Part shown: in pieces, positions 26,999 through 36,374 of the stretch
Layout of the letters: every line of letters begins with the position of its first letter
Numbering within the stretch: the first letter of the stretch is position 1
Assembly: GCA_964635375.1 (NCBI GenBank)
Contig: CAZWOU010000006.1
Location: forward strand, 22,175-86,174
DNA from: CAZMNY01 sp964635375
GTDB lineage: Bacteria; Planctomycetota; Planctomycetia; Pirellulales; Pirellulaceae
Direction of reading: 5' to 3'
Length of the DNA: 64,000 nucleotides
Program-made: the position numbers and the translations under genes
The notes under the pieces: generated by a model
Told to the model about the DNA's origin: nothing
Seen by the model: the letters and a program-made list of their open reading frames with translations, nothing else
Database searches by the model: none

Positions 26999-28117
26999 AT
27001 GAGAAGATACGAGCTTATGCCCCTTCGCTTTGCTGTTGCCTGCCGAGTCAATTTATCGGCTCTCCTGTTGTTGGTCTCGATCATTGCATCCCACACGTGG
27101 GCCGAAGAGTGTCCTCATCCTCAACCTCTTGAGATCGCCGGCGCGTCGGCCAACACCCAGGCCGAGATGAAGCCGTATACCGAGTTGATTGAGCACTCGA
27201 GCAAGAAGATCGAGATGGTCCCGATACCGGGCGGTGAGTTCGTGATGGGTAGCCCGTCAAGCGAGAAGGGTCGCAACGACGACGAAGGGCCTCAGCACCG
27301 CGTTTCGATCGAACCGTTTTGGATGGGCAAACACGAGATCACTTGGGGCGCCTATGACATTTGGGCCGCTGACCTGGATATCTATCGACGCGAGGCCTTG
27401 GGGATTGAGGCCAACGTGCGAGACAACTTGGCCGAGCCGTTTCAGGTTTCCAAGCCGACCGAGCCCTATTCCGACATGTCGTTTGGGATGGGCAAACGAC
27501 AGTTTCCAGCCATCTGCATGACTCAGCACGCGGCTCGAACCTATTGCCAGTGGTTGACTGCAAAGACGGGCCGTTACTATCGGTTGCCGACGGAAGCGGA
27601 ATGGGAATACGCATGTCGCGCCGGTTCGTCGACGGCCTACTCATTTGGCGACGATCCGTCAAAACTGGACGATTACGCCTGGCATTTCGGCAACAGTGAC
27701 GCGGCTTACCACAAAGTCGGCCAAAAGAAACCGAATCCGTGGGGGCTCTACGACATGCACGGCAACGTCGCCGAATGGGTGCTCGACCAGCATTCCGAGA
27801 AGTTTTACGGGGGTAAACAAGCGATCGCGCCGAGCCCGTTGGCCCTTCCTAAGACACTCTATCCTCGCGTGGTGCGTGGCGGAGGATGGGATGACATAGC
27901 GCGTCAGCTGCGCAGTGCCCAGCGGATTGCCTCCTCCGAGGATTGGAAGGAGCAAGATCCGCAAATCCCGCAGAGCATTTGGTATCATACAGAAGCTCAA
28001 AGCGTGGGATTTCGCATTGTCAGACCGCTGCGAACTCCGACGGCCAAGGAGCGGAAAGAAAAATGGGACTATTCGTTGCCAGTTCAAGTCGATTTGCCCG
28101 AGCCCGGTGAAGAGTGA
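26999..28117 (+). CDS. exported SUMF1 (formylglycine-generating enzyme-like) domain protein
   Basis: From ATG 26999 (or 27017, MPLRFAVA) the product of about 372 aa has a signal peptide (LSALLLLVSIIASHTWAEEC). The SUMF1/FGE fold follows: MVPIPGGEFVMGSPSSEKGR, FWMGKHEITWGAYDIW, YRLPTEAEWEYACRAG, WGLYDMHGNVAEWVLDQ and RVVRGGGWDDIARQLRSAQR ending in VGFRIVRPL. The cysteine pair that catalyses formylglycine formation is not seen in the SAQRIASSEDW region, so it is probably a binding or non-FGE member. The start lies one base after the right-hand block of the assembly gap, so upstream signals are unreliable. The Gfo/Idh gene follows 50 bp downstream. Confidence 0.85.
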   Translation: MRRYELMPLRFAVACRVNLSALLLLVSIIASHTWAEECPHPQPLEIAGASANTQAEMKPYTELIEHSSKKIEMVPIPGGEFVMGSPSSEKGRNDDEGPQHRVSIEPFWMGKHEITWGAYDIWAADLDIYRREALGIEANVRDNLAEPFQVSKPTEPYSDMSFGMGKRQFPAICMTQHAARTYCQWLTAKTGRYYRLPTEAEWEYACRAGSSTAYSFGDDPSKLDDYAWHFGNSDAAYHKVGQKKPNPWGLYDMHGNVAEWVLDQHSEKFYGGKQAIAPSPLALPKTLYPRVVRGGGWDDIARQLRSAQRIASSEDWKEQDPQIPQSIWYHTEAQSVGFRIVRPLRTPTAKERKEKWDYSLPVQVDLPEPGEE

Positions 28118-28167
28118 TCACGAACTGACCCACACAATCAATTAGCAACCCAGCGAGGATCGAACCA

Positions 28168-29535
28168 GTGAATACGAGTGCAAATTCGAACGACTCAAGC
28201 CGTCGCGGATTCCTGAGAAACTCCGGGACGATGGCGGCGGCCGCCACACTGGCAGCAGGTGCGGCAAGTCAGGTGCACGCGGCGGACGACGACACGATTC
28301 GCTTAGCCTTGGTCGGGTGCGGCGGGCGAGGCACTGGGGCGGCGGCGAACGCACTTTCGGTCCCAAACGGCCGCACGAAGCTCGTCGCGATGGCCGATGT
28401 GTTCGAAAACAGACTCGCGGCCAGCCACAAGAACCTGCAGCGCTACGGCGACAAAGTTGCGGTAACGAAGGACGCGCAGTTCATCAGCTTCGACGCTTAC
28501 CGCCAGGCCATGGACATGCTCAGGCCCGGCGATATTGTGATTCTGACCACGCCGCCAGCATTCCGCTGGGTTCATTACACCTACGCTATCGAAAAGGGAC
28601 TCAACGTCTTCATGGAGAAGCCTGTCACCGTCGATGGACCGGCGAGTGTCAGAATGTTGGAGTTGAACAAGAAGGCCAAGGCGAAAGATCTCAAGGTGGG
28701 TGTTGGTCTCATGTGTCGCCATTGTCTTGCTCGCAAGGAGTTGTTTGAGCGAATTCAAGACGGCGAGATCGGCGACATCACGATGCTGCGGGCCTACCGT
28801 ATGGCGGGTCCGACCGGTTCGGCCGCCACCGGACCGAAGCCGGACAACATGAGCGAGTTGATGTATCAGATCTCTCGTTTCCACGCTTTCCTCTGGGCCA
28901 GCGGCGGAGCCTTCAGCGATTTCCTCATTCATAACATCGATGAATCATGTTGGATGAAGAACGACTGGCCCGTGAGAGCGAAGGCTAGCGGAGGACGCCA
29001 CTACCGGGGAAAGAACGTCGATCAGAATCTCGACTCCTATTCCGTCGAATACACGTTTGGCGACGGCACCAAACTGATGCTCGGCGGACGCACCATGCCC
29101 GGATGCCATAAAGAGTTCGCCAGCTATGCGCATGGCACCAAGGGTTCGGCGATCATCTCGACCGCCTCCCACATTCCCTCCAAGGCGAGGACCTTCAAGG
29201 GGCAGGACTTCACCAAGCCGAACATGATCTGGTCCTACCCTCAACCAGAGCCCAACCCCTATCAACTGGAATGGAACGACCTGATTCAGGCCGTCCGGGA
29301 GAACAAACCGTACAACGAAGTCGAACGAGGCGTGATGGCGAGTCTGGTCACCTCGATGGGCCGTATGGCCGCCCACACGGGCCGCATTATCACCTTCGAC
29401 GAAATGCTGAACTGCCAGCACGAGTTTGGCCCCAATATCGACAAACTCACCATCGATGGACCTTCGCCGCTACAAGCCACCAACGGCAAGTACCCGGTAC
29501 CCATGCCTGGGATTGAAACAGACACGGAATACTGA
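28168..29535 (+). CDS. Tat-exported Gfo/Idh/MocA-family oxidoreductase
   Basis: The GTG at 28168 starts a 455-aa protein with a twin-arginine signal (SRRGFLRNSG, then AAAATLAAGAASQVHA). The Rossmann NAD(P) motif IRLALVGCGGRGTGAAANAL is near residue 50. MEKPVTVDGP matches the EKP motif that places the catalytic Lys in this family. Its substrate is not predictable; in Planctomycetes such exported members are often linked to sugar catabolism. It follows the SUMF1 gene by 50 bp and may share a transcript with it. Confidence 0.9.
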   Translation: MNTSANSNDSSRRGFLRNSGTMAAAATLAAGAASQVHAADDDTIRLALVGCGGRGTGAAANALSVPNGRTKLVAMADVFENRLAASHKNLQRYGDKVAVTKDAQFISFDAYRQAMDMLRPGDIVILTTPPAFRWVHYTYAIEKGLNVFMEKPVTVDGPASVRMLELNKKAKAKDLKVGVGLMCRHCLARKELFERIQDGEIGDITMLRAYRMAGPTGSAATGPKPDNMSELMYQISRFHAFLWASGGAFSDFLIHNIDESCWMKNDWPVRAKASGGRHYRGKNVDQNLDSYSVEYTFGDGTKLMLGGRTMPGCHKEFASYAHGTKGSAIISTASHIPSKARTFKGQDFTKPNMIWSYPQPEPNPYQLEWNDLIQAVRENKPYNEVERGVMASLVTSMGRMAAHTGRIITFDEMLNCQHEFGPNIDKLTIDGPSPLQATNGKYPVPMPGIETDTEY

Positions 29536-29548
29536 GCGATGCCCAGAA

Positions 29549-29941
29549 ATGAGTGTGTGGTTTGCAATTCACCTAGCCGCTCGCAACGACGAGTTATTGT
29601 CGCGGCAAATTCCGGACGCGGTATCCAAACCAAGGATTGCGACCAGGCCTACCTGGATTCAGCTCGCTGGTATGTGTCTGGTTACCGCCTTTTTCACGTT
29701 CGCGATCACGACCTCGCTCTCAACAAAACAACTAGAGGAGCCTGCTGATTCTGCCGATGCACCTAGCAGGGCGATCGAGGGCGACGCGTTTGACCGTTTT
29801 GCTCAACGGGCAGGGAAGAATCTTTCCAACACGATTGCCAAGAACAAAAGTCTCTACATGGCAAGGGCTCGCTTGATCGAGCAGGAAAGAGAGCGAAATG
29901 GCACGGACGCCGCCGATTCTGGTACGGGGGATGATGATTAG
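29549..29941 (+). CDS. small single-pass membrane protein of unknown function
   Basis: From ATG 29549 the 130-aa product has one central membrane segment (IQLAGMCLVTAFFTFAITTS), then a charged, probably coiled C-terminal tail (LIEQERERNGTDAADS). Its last 44 bases overlap the next gene. It starts 14 bp after the Gfo/Idh stop. There is no strong ribosome site and no recognised family, so this is a moderate-confidence gene. Confidence 0.45.
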   Translation: MSVWFAIHLAARNDELLSRQIPDAVSKPRIATRPTWIQLAGMCLVTAFFTFAITTSLSTKQLEEPADSADAPSRAIEGDAFDRFAQRAGKNLSNTIAKNKSLYMARARLIEQERERNGTDAADSGTGDDD

Positions 29942-30275
29942 CGCAGCGGTTGCCGTTGCCTCGCAGGGCATCAACTTCGCCTCTGTTTGTGCGAATTGTA
30001 CAGCCGAACTTGCCGCTCTCATTTCGGCTGAAGATGTTGTCTCGGCAGCGGAGGACACACGTGATGAGGCGGCCGAGGACTACCTGAATTGCACCCAAGA
30101 CTGTGAGGATGAAGCGTTGGTGCTGGCGATTGCCGAGGACGCTTTGGAGGATGCAATGGAATCGCGTGACCTCGCCCAAATTGAGTATGACGCTTGCCTG
30201 ATGGGCAACCCGCCGCCACCACCGCCGAGCATGGAGCAGTCCGTGCTCGTGTCGCTGACAGTCGAGCATGAGTGA
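29898..30275 (+). CDS. small acidic exported protein of unknown function
   Basis: This 125-aa product has a short N-terminal hydrophobic stretch (MMISAAVAVASQGINFASVC), a Cys-containing (CANC, CTQDCEDE) and strongly acidic, helical middle with many Ala/Glu/Asp, and a polyproline run (NPPPPPPS). The start ATG at 29898 follows a purine-rich stretch (gaaagagagcgaa). The stop lies within the 17-bp repeat at 30257-30290. No family is recognised. Confidence 0.45.
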   Translation: MARTPPILVRGMMISAAVAVASQGINFASVCANCTAELAALISAEDVVSAAEDTRDEAAEDYLNCTQDCEDEALVLAIAEDALEDAMESRDLAQIEYDACLMGNPPPPPPSMEQSVLVSLTVEHE

Positions 30276-30343
30276 CAGTCGAGCATGAGGGACAATCGAG
30301 CCATGAGTGGCGGTCGAGGAGAATTGCGCGGTCGAGGAGAATG
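30257..30343. repeat. 17-bp tandem repeat with degenerate further copies
   Basis: gacagtcgagcatgagt (30257-30273) and gacagtcgagcatgagg (30274-30290) are followed by decayed copies (gacaatcgagccatgag and two cggtcgaggagaat words). The first copy includes the end of the preceding gene. The rest is intergenic. Confidence 0.7.
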
Positions 30344-30482
30344 GAGGGGTGGCAACGGGCAGATGCCCACCCTTCGCCCCCGGCCTCGCTGAGCTCGTTT
30401 CACAGCCTCGACCGCCGCTCGCCCTACTTGTGTCCGGCTATCTTGATTGAGAGATCGCGCTTCCTCACAACCCACTGGCGGA

Positions 30483-31856
30483 TTAGAGGATTTCCTCGAT
30501 GGGATCGTCGAAATCCAGGATGGGCACGGGGCGGCCGGCGTGGTTCTTGAATGCTTGGCTGGGGTCGATTCCCAAGACGCGGTAGACCGTTGCCAGCAGG
30601 TTGGATGGCTTGAGCGGCCGCTCGACTGGATGTTCGGCTTTGCCGTTCGTGGCGCCGACGACTTGTCCGCCTTGGAGACCGCCGCCTGCGATCATGGCTG
30701 AGATAGCGTTGCCCCAGTGGTCGCGTCCTGGAATGGGGATGCCCGGTTGCCCTTTATTGAGTCGCGGCGTGCGGCCAAACTCGCCCATCACCAGGACGAT
30801 CACGTCGTCCAGCAGTCCTCGATCGGCAAGGTCCTCAAGTAGCGCCGAGACAGCCTGATCGACGTAGGGAAGTTTAGCGCCGTGGCCTTTTTCAATACCC
30901 GAGTGATTGTCCCAATGGGGCATGTCAACGGTGACAAAACCGACGCCAGCTTCGACCAACCGTCGGGCGAAGAGCGTGTAGTGTCCCCAGGGGCCGCGTC
31001 CGTATCGGTCTCGGGTGGCGGACGTTTCCTTCTCGATATCAAAAGCTTCCCGCGTTTGGCCGCTGAGCACCAAGTCGACCGCCTGCTGTTGAAACTGGTC
31101 AAGCGACTCCATCATTCCGCTCTGGTCGATATGTCGCCGAGTCAGATCAAGCTGCTTGAGCAGGCCGAGTCGGTTCGTCGCTCGCGATGCAGAGACGTCC
31201 TTAATGCTCGCAAGAAATGTCGGCGGCTTGATGGGGCTCTTATAGGTGGACGCCATGTACCGCTGTTGAATATTGACTTGAAATGGATTGTACGCTTCAC
31301 CGAGATAGGCTGAGCCCATGTATCCGGGGTACTTGTAGATGGCGTGGGCTGCGGGCAGGCCGACGTAGGACGGAAGTCCGTGACTCATGCAACCACGAAC
31401 GCGAGAGAGGTAGGAACCGAAAGACGGATACATGGGATCAATATTGGCCGACGTACTTCCCGACCTGCCAGTCAACATCCAGTGCCCTGCGGCGAAGTGA
31501 TCTCCGGTACCGTGGTTGAGCGAGCGGATCAAGATCATCTTGTCGGCGTGAGCGGCTTGCAAGGGAAACATCTCGGTGATGAACGTCCCCGGCACGTTGG
31601 TCCGCGTCACCGACCATGGCCCGCGAAATTCGGCGGGCGCGTCCGGCTTAGGGTCGTAGGTTTCCAATTGGCTTGGGCCGCCGTCGAGCCAAATGAGAAT
31701 GACCGATTTGTCTCGCCGCACGGGATTGCCATACGCTTTGGCGCGGAGCATTTGGGCCAGAGACAGGTTCAGCGCGCCACAGGCGCCGACTTTCAACGCG
31801 GTTCTTCGAGTGACGTTTGCGCAATTGGCGAGCGGACCACGGTTGATTTCAAGCAT
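30483..31856 (-). CDS. DUF1501 family protein with Tat signal
   Basis: The ATG at 31856 has AAGGGA seven bases upstream. The 457-aa product opens with a twin-arginine-type signal (NVTRRTALKVGACGALNLSL). The DUF1501 core follows, with VILIWLDGGPSQLETYDPKP near residue 60 and LVMGEFGRTPRLN and GRDHWG further on. DUF1501 proteins belong to the alkaline phosphatase/sulfatase-like superfamily, are very common in Planctomycetes and are usually exported; their biochemical role is not settled. It lies 86 bp downstream of the VanZ-like gene on the same strand. A divergent small gene pair lies beyond its stop. Confidence 0.92.
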   Translation of the reverse strand: MLEINRGPLANCANVTRRTALKVGACGALNLSLAQMLRAKAYGNPVRRDKSVILIWLDGGPSQLETYDPKPDAPAEFRGPWSVTRTNVPGTFITEMFPLQAAHADKMILIRSLNHGTGDHFAAGHWMLTGRSGSTSANIDPMYPSFGSYLSRVRGCMSHGLPSYVGLPAAHAIYKYPGYMGSAYLGEAYNPFQVNIQQRYMASTYKSPIKPPTFLASIKDVSASRATNRLGLLKQLDLTRRHIDQSGMMESLDQFQQQAVDLVLSGQTREAFDIEKETSATRDRYGRGPWGHYTLFARRLVEAGVGFVTVDMPHWDNHSGIEKGHGAKLPYVDQAVSALLEDLADRGLLDDVIVLVMGEFGRTPRLNKGQPGIPIPGRDHWGNAISAMIAGGGLQGGQVVGATNGKAEHPVERPLKPSNLLATVYRVLGIDPSQAFKNHAGRPVPILDFDDPIEEIL

Positions 31857-31943
31857 GGGATTCCCTTCGAGAAATCGGGCGGCATCGGCAACCTCAGTCG
31901 CGCATTCTACTTCACACTCGAAGTTCACTTCAAGCGATCTGCA

Positions 31944-32414
31944 CTAAAGCGACTCTAATCGCTTGTAGAATCGCAGGCGGGCCCACAGGCCGAAGCGGGA
32001 AGCGAACGCGAGCAGCGCGGCGATGGACAGCGTAAGGGAGGCGCCCAGGCCGTCCGCGCAGAGGTCGTAGATCGAGCAGGAACGACCAACCCAGGGTTGG
32101 GTCAGTTCGTCGATTGAGCCGATGGCGAGAATGGCGAGCAGCACAGCCAGGCTTGCCAGTCTCCGCTGCCTCAGTTGCCGCCACAATCTCAGCTTGGACG
32201 TATTCAACGCCCACAGCATCAGCCCCGTGAGAATGGAGTAGGAAAGGAAATGCTGGAGTTTGTCCGCCGCGTGGAATGGGTTGATCTTGACGATGTTCGG
32301 GTTGGGGAGATGAGTCGCCACGCCTAGGCAAATCAAGAACGCGACAAGCACCCAGCGGCTGAGGCTAGGCGCTCTAAGTCTCGACGAGAAGTCTGTGATG
32401 TCGGTCCAGGTCAT
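31944..32414 (-). CDS. VanZ-like membrane protein
   Basis: From ATG 32414 (an upstream ATG at 32477 is possible) the 156-aa product has about four membrane helices. The VanZ-like motifs are present: DKLQHFLSYSILTGLMLWAL, then SIDELTQPWVGRSCSIYDLC and ADGLGASL. VanZ-like proteins often lie near exopolysaccharide and exosortase genes. It sits just downstream of the Wzz/BY-kinase-like gene, so a role in the same envelope or polysaccharide cluster is reasonable, but no reaction can be assigned. Confidence 0.8.
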   Translation of the reverse strand: MTWTDITDFSSRLRAPSLSRWVLVAFLICLGVATHLPNPNIVKINPFHAADKLQHFLSYSILTGLMLWALNTSKLRLWRQLRQRRLASLAVLLAILAIGSIDELTQPWVGRSCSIYDLCADGLGASLTLSIAALLAFASRFGLWARLRFYKRLESL

Positions 32415-32513
32415 GATCGTTCGCTCTCCAAGCCGCTGTCGCTCGCCTGCATAACTGCTCTTCCCATCGTTGTTCATTCAGGTATTCAAGTCACTCGCAG
32501 TTTGTGACATCTT

Positions 32514-34724
32514 TCACTGCCAATCTGATTCGAGAAACATCGGTTCGACTCGGTTCAGCACGACGCCCAGCAGGGTTGTTCCGGTCGCGGTTAACCGTTC
32601 GACAACCTTCTTGACATCGTTGGCTCGGAACCGCCGCGCTTGCACGACCAAGATGACGCCATCAACTTGGGAAGCGAGTATCTCTGCGTCGGCCGAATTG
32701 GAGGCTGGCGGCCCATCGACGAGAATCACGTCGTGATGTTCAACGACCTCTTGCATCATCTCACACATCCGTCGCGAACTCAGCAATTCAGGAACGATGG
32801 GAAAGGTGGATCGCGGGATCGCGCTGACCCCAAATAGCGTCGTGGGCCAAACTGCGTCGGCCATTCGAGTGCAGGTGCCGGTGAGGTATTCGCCAAGCCC
32901 TTTGACGTCGGATGGTTCGCTACAGACAACCGTCTTTCTCAGGCTATTATCTTGTGTGGATTGCCGTACATCTCCATCAACGACCAGCACATTTTCGCCT
33001 TGTTGTCCAAAGCATCGGGCGAGATGCTCGGTCACTGTCGTGCATCCCTCGCCCATTCCCGACGCCACGATGAGCAGCTTGGCGCCCTTTTGGGGCACGC
33101 GGGCTCGGGCGAGTCTGACGACGGATCGGATGGGTTCGAGCAATCGTTGCTCGCAGCCTTCCGGGGCGACATAGCTGTCGTTTTCGACATCTGGGAGCAT
33201 TCCGAGGACGGTTTGAGCGAACCTCAGTTCCGTCTCTGATCGCGACTTGACCGTGGTGTCGAGCAACTCGTAGGCGCCGATGCCGGCAACGCCGAGGACC
33301 GCGCCAAACCCGCAAATGGCGACAACAAACAGCTTGCGATAGGAATGGTCCGGCATGGTTGGCCGTTTGACGTCCGAGACGATTCGAAAATCTGGCGTTT
33401 GCTTGTCGCGAATTGTCCGCAGGCCTTCGAGCGCATCGGATAGCTGATCCTCCTCCTTGCGCCATCCGAGCAACAGTTTTGGATCGGCGACAGGTTGATC
33501 CGCCTCGTAGTCCAAAAAGCGGAACAATTCCCGTTCAAGTTCCGCTTTGCGTTTCTGTTGATCCTTGCATTTTTCGACAAGGCCAGTGCGGTTAAGCTGT
33601 AGCCGGAGCAGGCTGGTATTAAGGTCTCGCAGTTCCGAGCTCGTCCTGGCGCTGGACGGATCTCGGTTGGTCATCAACGCGAAGATCGCATCGCGTTCCT
33701 TTTTCATTTCGGCGATCAGTGGATCATCTTCCACCTTGGCTCGCCAGTTGTTGTACGCCTCTTGATCCCCGTCGTACTTGGCCTTGGTAATCAGCCCCTG
33801 GGCCAACGCGCTCTCATTCCACTCAATTTTCTTCAACCAGCGCTCACGTGTCGACTTGTCAACGTTTTCCTGCCTATGCTGTTGAATTCTCTCTGTGAGG
33901 CGAGTCACCTTTATGTTGAGGTTGGATAGGTCGCCGCTCTTAGCCGCAGCTTCGGCGTCTTTCTCCAGTCGCTCCTTTTCGACTCGAATGCGTTCATTGA
34001 TTGTGGCGACTTGGCTTTCGATAGAGCGAATTTCACCGGTGGTCACATCCAAGTTTCCAGTAGCCGATTCCAGCCGGTTTTGCACGAGCGAGCGTTCCTT
34101 GGCTCGCTTGGCCTCTTGCTTGGCGATGACGGCCGGATCACCTGAGGCGTTGATCTTTCTTCGCACAGTGTCCAGCCTCAGCTGCACATCTCGAACCACC
34201 TCGGACAGATCCTTGCGGCGGAGTTTGCGTTGGTGGTCGAGAAAGACTTCGCGCAGCGTTCTGGCAATCCCCTCCGCGCCGTCGGCGTCGGGCCAACTCA
34301 CCTTGAAATGCAGAAGTTCGCTTTCCTTTGGGTTCTTAATTTCCACCGCTTTGGCGATGCGTTCCAAGGAAGACGGGAGGCTCAACCGCACGCGGGTCTC
34401 CGAGAGGTTGTCTTTGACCTTCACCATATTGAGTTGAGTCACGATCGTGGGAGGCTGGTACATTCCGGCGATCAGATCTTCCGCAGGAGGGTTGTACATG
34501 ATCACGGTTTCCGCCACCCAGTATTGAGGCGCGAACAGCCAACTGCAGCCAGCCCCCATCACCGCGCAGATCAGCACCCAGCCGGCAGCCCACCAACGCC
34601 ACCGCCAAGTGCTCTTGATGACGGTGATCGGGTCGAACGGCAGCTTCTCTTCACTTTCAGCAGCCCCCCCCGAGGCCGCCGGAATTCGATCGTTTTCCAA
34701 GAGAAACCTACTCACCGACCGCAT
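32514..34724 (-). CDS. Wzz/BY-kinase-like polysaccharide chain-length protein with altered Walker A
   Basis: The 736-aa product has a membrane helix near residues 45-65 (AGWVLICAVMGAGCSWLFA), a long coiled-coil (about 150-430), a second membrane helix near 460-480 (LFVVAICGFGAVLGVAGIGA) and a C-terminal BY-kinase/CpsD-like domain. That is the order of Wzc-type proteins controlling export and chain length of surface polysaccharide. In the ATP-binding loop the usual GEGKT/S reads GEGCTT: Cys561 (codon 33044-33042) replaces the conserved Lys. Walker A' (VDGDVR) and B (VILVDGPP) are present. There is no tyrosine cluster at the C-terminus. Autokinase activity is therefore doubtful. It is flanked by the flippase and VanZ-like genes. 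Confidence 0.88.
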   Translation of the reverse strand: MRSVSRFLLENDRIPAASGGAAESEEKLPFDPITVIKSTWRWRWWAAGWVLICAVMGAGCSWLFAPQYWVAETVIMYNPPAEDLIAGMYQPPTIVTQLNMVKVKDNLSETRVRLSLPSSLERIAKAVEIKNPKESELLHFKVSWPDADGAEGIARTLREVFLDHQRKLRRKDLSEVVRDVQLRLDTVRRKINASGDPAVIAKQEAKRAKERSLVQNRLESATGNLDVTTGEIRSIESQVATINERIRVEKERLEKDAEAAAKSGDLSNLNIKVTRLTERIQQHRQENVDKSTRERWLKKIEWNESALAQGLITKAKYDGDQEAYNNWRAKVEDDPLIAEMKKERDAIFALMTNRDPSSARTSSELRDLNTSLLRLQLNRTGLVEKCKDQQKRKAELERELFRFLDYEADQPVADPKLLLGWRKEEDQLSDALEGLRTIRDKQTPDFRIVSDVKRPTMPDHSYRKLFVVAICGFGAVLGVAGIGAYELLDTTVKSRSETELRFAQTVLGMLPDVENDSYVAPEGCEQRLLEPIRSVVRLARARVPQKGAKLLIVASGMGEGCTTVTEHLARCFGQQGENVLVVDGDVRQSTQDNSLRKTVVCSEPSDVKGLGEYLTGTCTRMADAVWPTTLFGVSAIPRSTFPIVPELLSSRRMCEMMQEVVEHHDVILVDGPPASNSADAEILASQVDGVILVVQARRFRANDVKKVVERLTATGTTLLGVVLNRVEPMFLESDWQ

Positions 34725-34769
34725 CCTTCTAAACGAGTGATTCTTCCCGCCGCTGGCATGACTTATTGC

Positions 34770-36371
34770 CTATCCCGACGCCGCCCTTGCCGGGCTCGAT
34801 TGCCAACGCCGAGAGAGCCGAGACAACCAACCGAACCGTTCCTCCATAAAGCGTCGCTCTGCATTGGTGGTCGACAACAGGTAATACGTCGTGACAAATA
34901 CCAAGGATGAAGCGCTGCAATATGCGGCCAACTCAAGCAATGTCGTCGGCAGTCTCCACGACCGCAAATACGCGCAGACAACCAACTGAAACGCTGCAGG
35001 AAGGACAACCGGCGCAGCGATCACGCGGCAATATTCAAGCAAGCCGACGTCGTAACTTCGTCGAGTTTCACGGACGACCACGCAGACGCCGACGGCAAAC
35101 GTTGAAATTGCTGTGGCGAAAGCGACGCCCATTAGCCCCATTGGCCAGACCAGAATCAGACTCAGAGTGACGTTGAGCAGCGAGGATAAAATCGACGTGA
35201 AGGCTACGTATTTGTGGCGGCCCGTCATTCCCAAGACGTTCGATGCTCCCTCCTGCAACACTCGGAAGTGCATTGTCAAGACAAGCACGAGCAGGATTGG
35301 ACCGGAGGCCGCAAAGTCGGGGCCCACCCACAATTCCATCGCCTCCGATGACCAGTACATCAGCGGCAGGGAAATAATTGAAAGGCTCGCCAAGCCATAT
35401 TTGGACGAGATCAAGAAGGACTGCCGGACGCCCGCGCGATCGCCGGCTCCGTGCAATTGAGCCAGAAGCGGAGTAAAGACGTTGATGAATTGTTTGGTGA
35501 GCATCAGAACTTGCTCGGCTATCTTCAGCGACAGCGCGTAAAGGGCTACGGCGGTGAGCGGGAGAAAGAAGCTGATGACAATTGGATCAGTTCGCAGGAG
35601 AACGAGCGCCGACACGTTCGTGAGCAAGGCGAATGCACTGAAGGCTGCCGCCTTCTTGAACACGGCATAGTCAAACTTTCGCAGACTCAGCGCGAGATCC
35701 GGAGTGCACAATCGGCAGATGATGAAAAACGCCACGTGCTCCAACACGAAGATGGCCGCATTCAACGCAGCGACCTGCACGAGTCCGTAACCGTTGGACA
35801 GCGCAATCCAGACTGCGGCGACGTAGCAGGCGTAGGCAATGATTCGAATCGAGTTGATTAAGACGTGTCGACGCTGGCCGAACAAGATCCCGAGAAAGAG
35901 ATTCAGAGGGAGGTTCAAAGCGACCTTCAAGGACAACGCCAGCAACACGAGCAGCGCTTTGTCCCGCTGGCTCTCTCCAATCTCAAATATGGCGCCGAAC
36001 GAGAGCGACAATCCGACGGCAAGTATCCCGATGACAGTCGCCATCACGGCATACACGACGAGCAACGTGCTGGCCAACTGGTTGCGGCGCTCCGTATCGC
36101 CGGCGCCCCGATACTGTCCGACAAACTTAACCGTGGCTGTCGCAAAGCCGCAGTCGAGCAGCTCAAAATATCCGACGACGCTGACGATCAGCATCCAAAG
36201 CCCAAAATCGTTCTGCCCGATGTGACCGATGATGAAGGGCGTCAGGAACAACATTCCCAGCATCATCACTGCGAATCGCCCGTAATTGCTCAAAGCGCCA
36301 AGCATCAAGGGACGGGCTCGCATGTCGACTTTCGAGGTCGGACTGGGGTTTTCTTCGGCTTTCGGCGCCAT
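34770..36371 (-). CDS. polysaccharide flippase (Wzx/MATE-like)
   Basis: The 533-aa product is a polytopic membrane protein with 12-14 hydrophobic helices, as in Wzx and MATE-type flippases. The N-terminus (LMLGALSNYGRFAVMMLGML, FLTPFIIGHIGQNDFGLWML) is typical of oligosaccharide flippases. It would move lipid-linked saccharide units across the inner membrane. It starts at ATG 36371, three bases after the phosphodiesterase gene's stop, and precedes the Wzz/BY-kinase-like gene by 45 bp, so the cluster is likely one transcript. Confidence 0.88.
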   Translation of the reverse strand: MAPKAEENPSPTSKVDMRARPLMLGALSNYGRFAVMMLGMLFLTPFIIGHIGQNDFGLWMLIVSVVGYFELLDCGFATATVKFVGQYRGAGDTERRNQLASTLLVVYAVMATVIGILAVGLSLSFGAIFEIGESQRDKALLVLLALSLKVALNLPLNLFLGILFGQRRHVLINSIRIIAYACYVAAVWIALSNGYGLVQVAALNAAIFVLEHVAFFIICRLCTPDLALSLRKFDYAVFKKAAAFSAFALLTNVSALVLLRTDPIVISFFLPLTAVALYALSLKIAEQVLMLTKQFINVFTPLLAQLHGAGDRAGVRQSFLISSKYGLASLSIISLPLMYWSSEAMELWVGPDFAASGPILLVLVLTMHFRVLQEGASNVLGMTGRHKYVAFTSILSSLLNVTLSLILVWPMGLMGVAFATAISTFAVGVCVVVRETRRSYDVGLLEYCRVIAAPVVLPAAFQLVVCAYLRSWRLPTTLLELAAYCSASSLVFVTTYYLLSTTNAERRFMEERFGWLSRLSRRWQSSPARAASG

Positions 36372-36374
36372 TCT

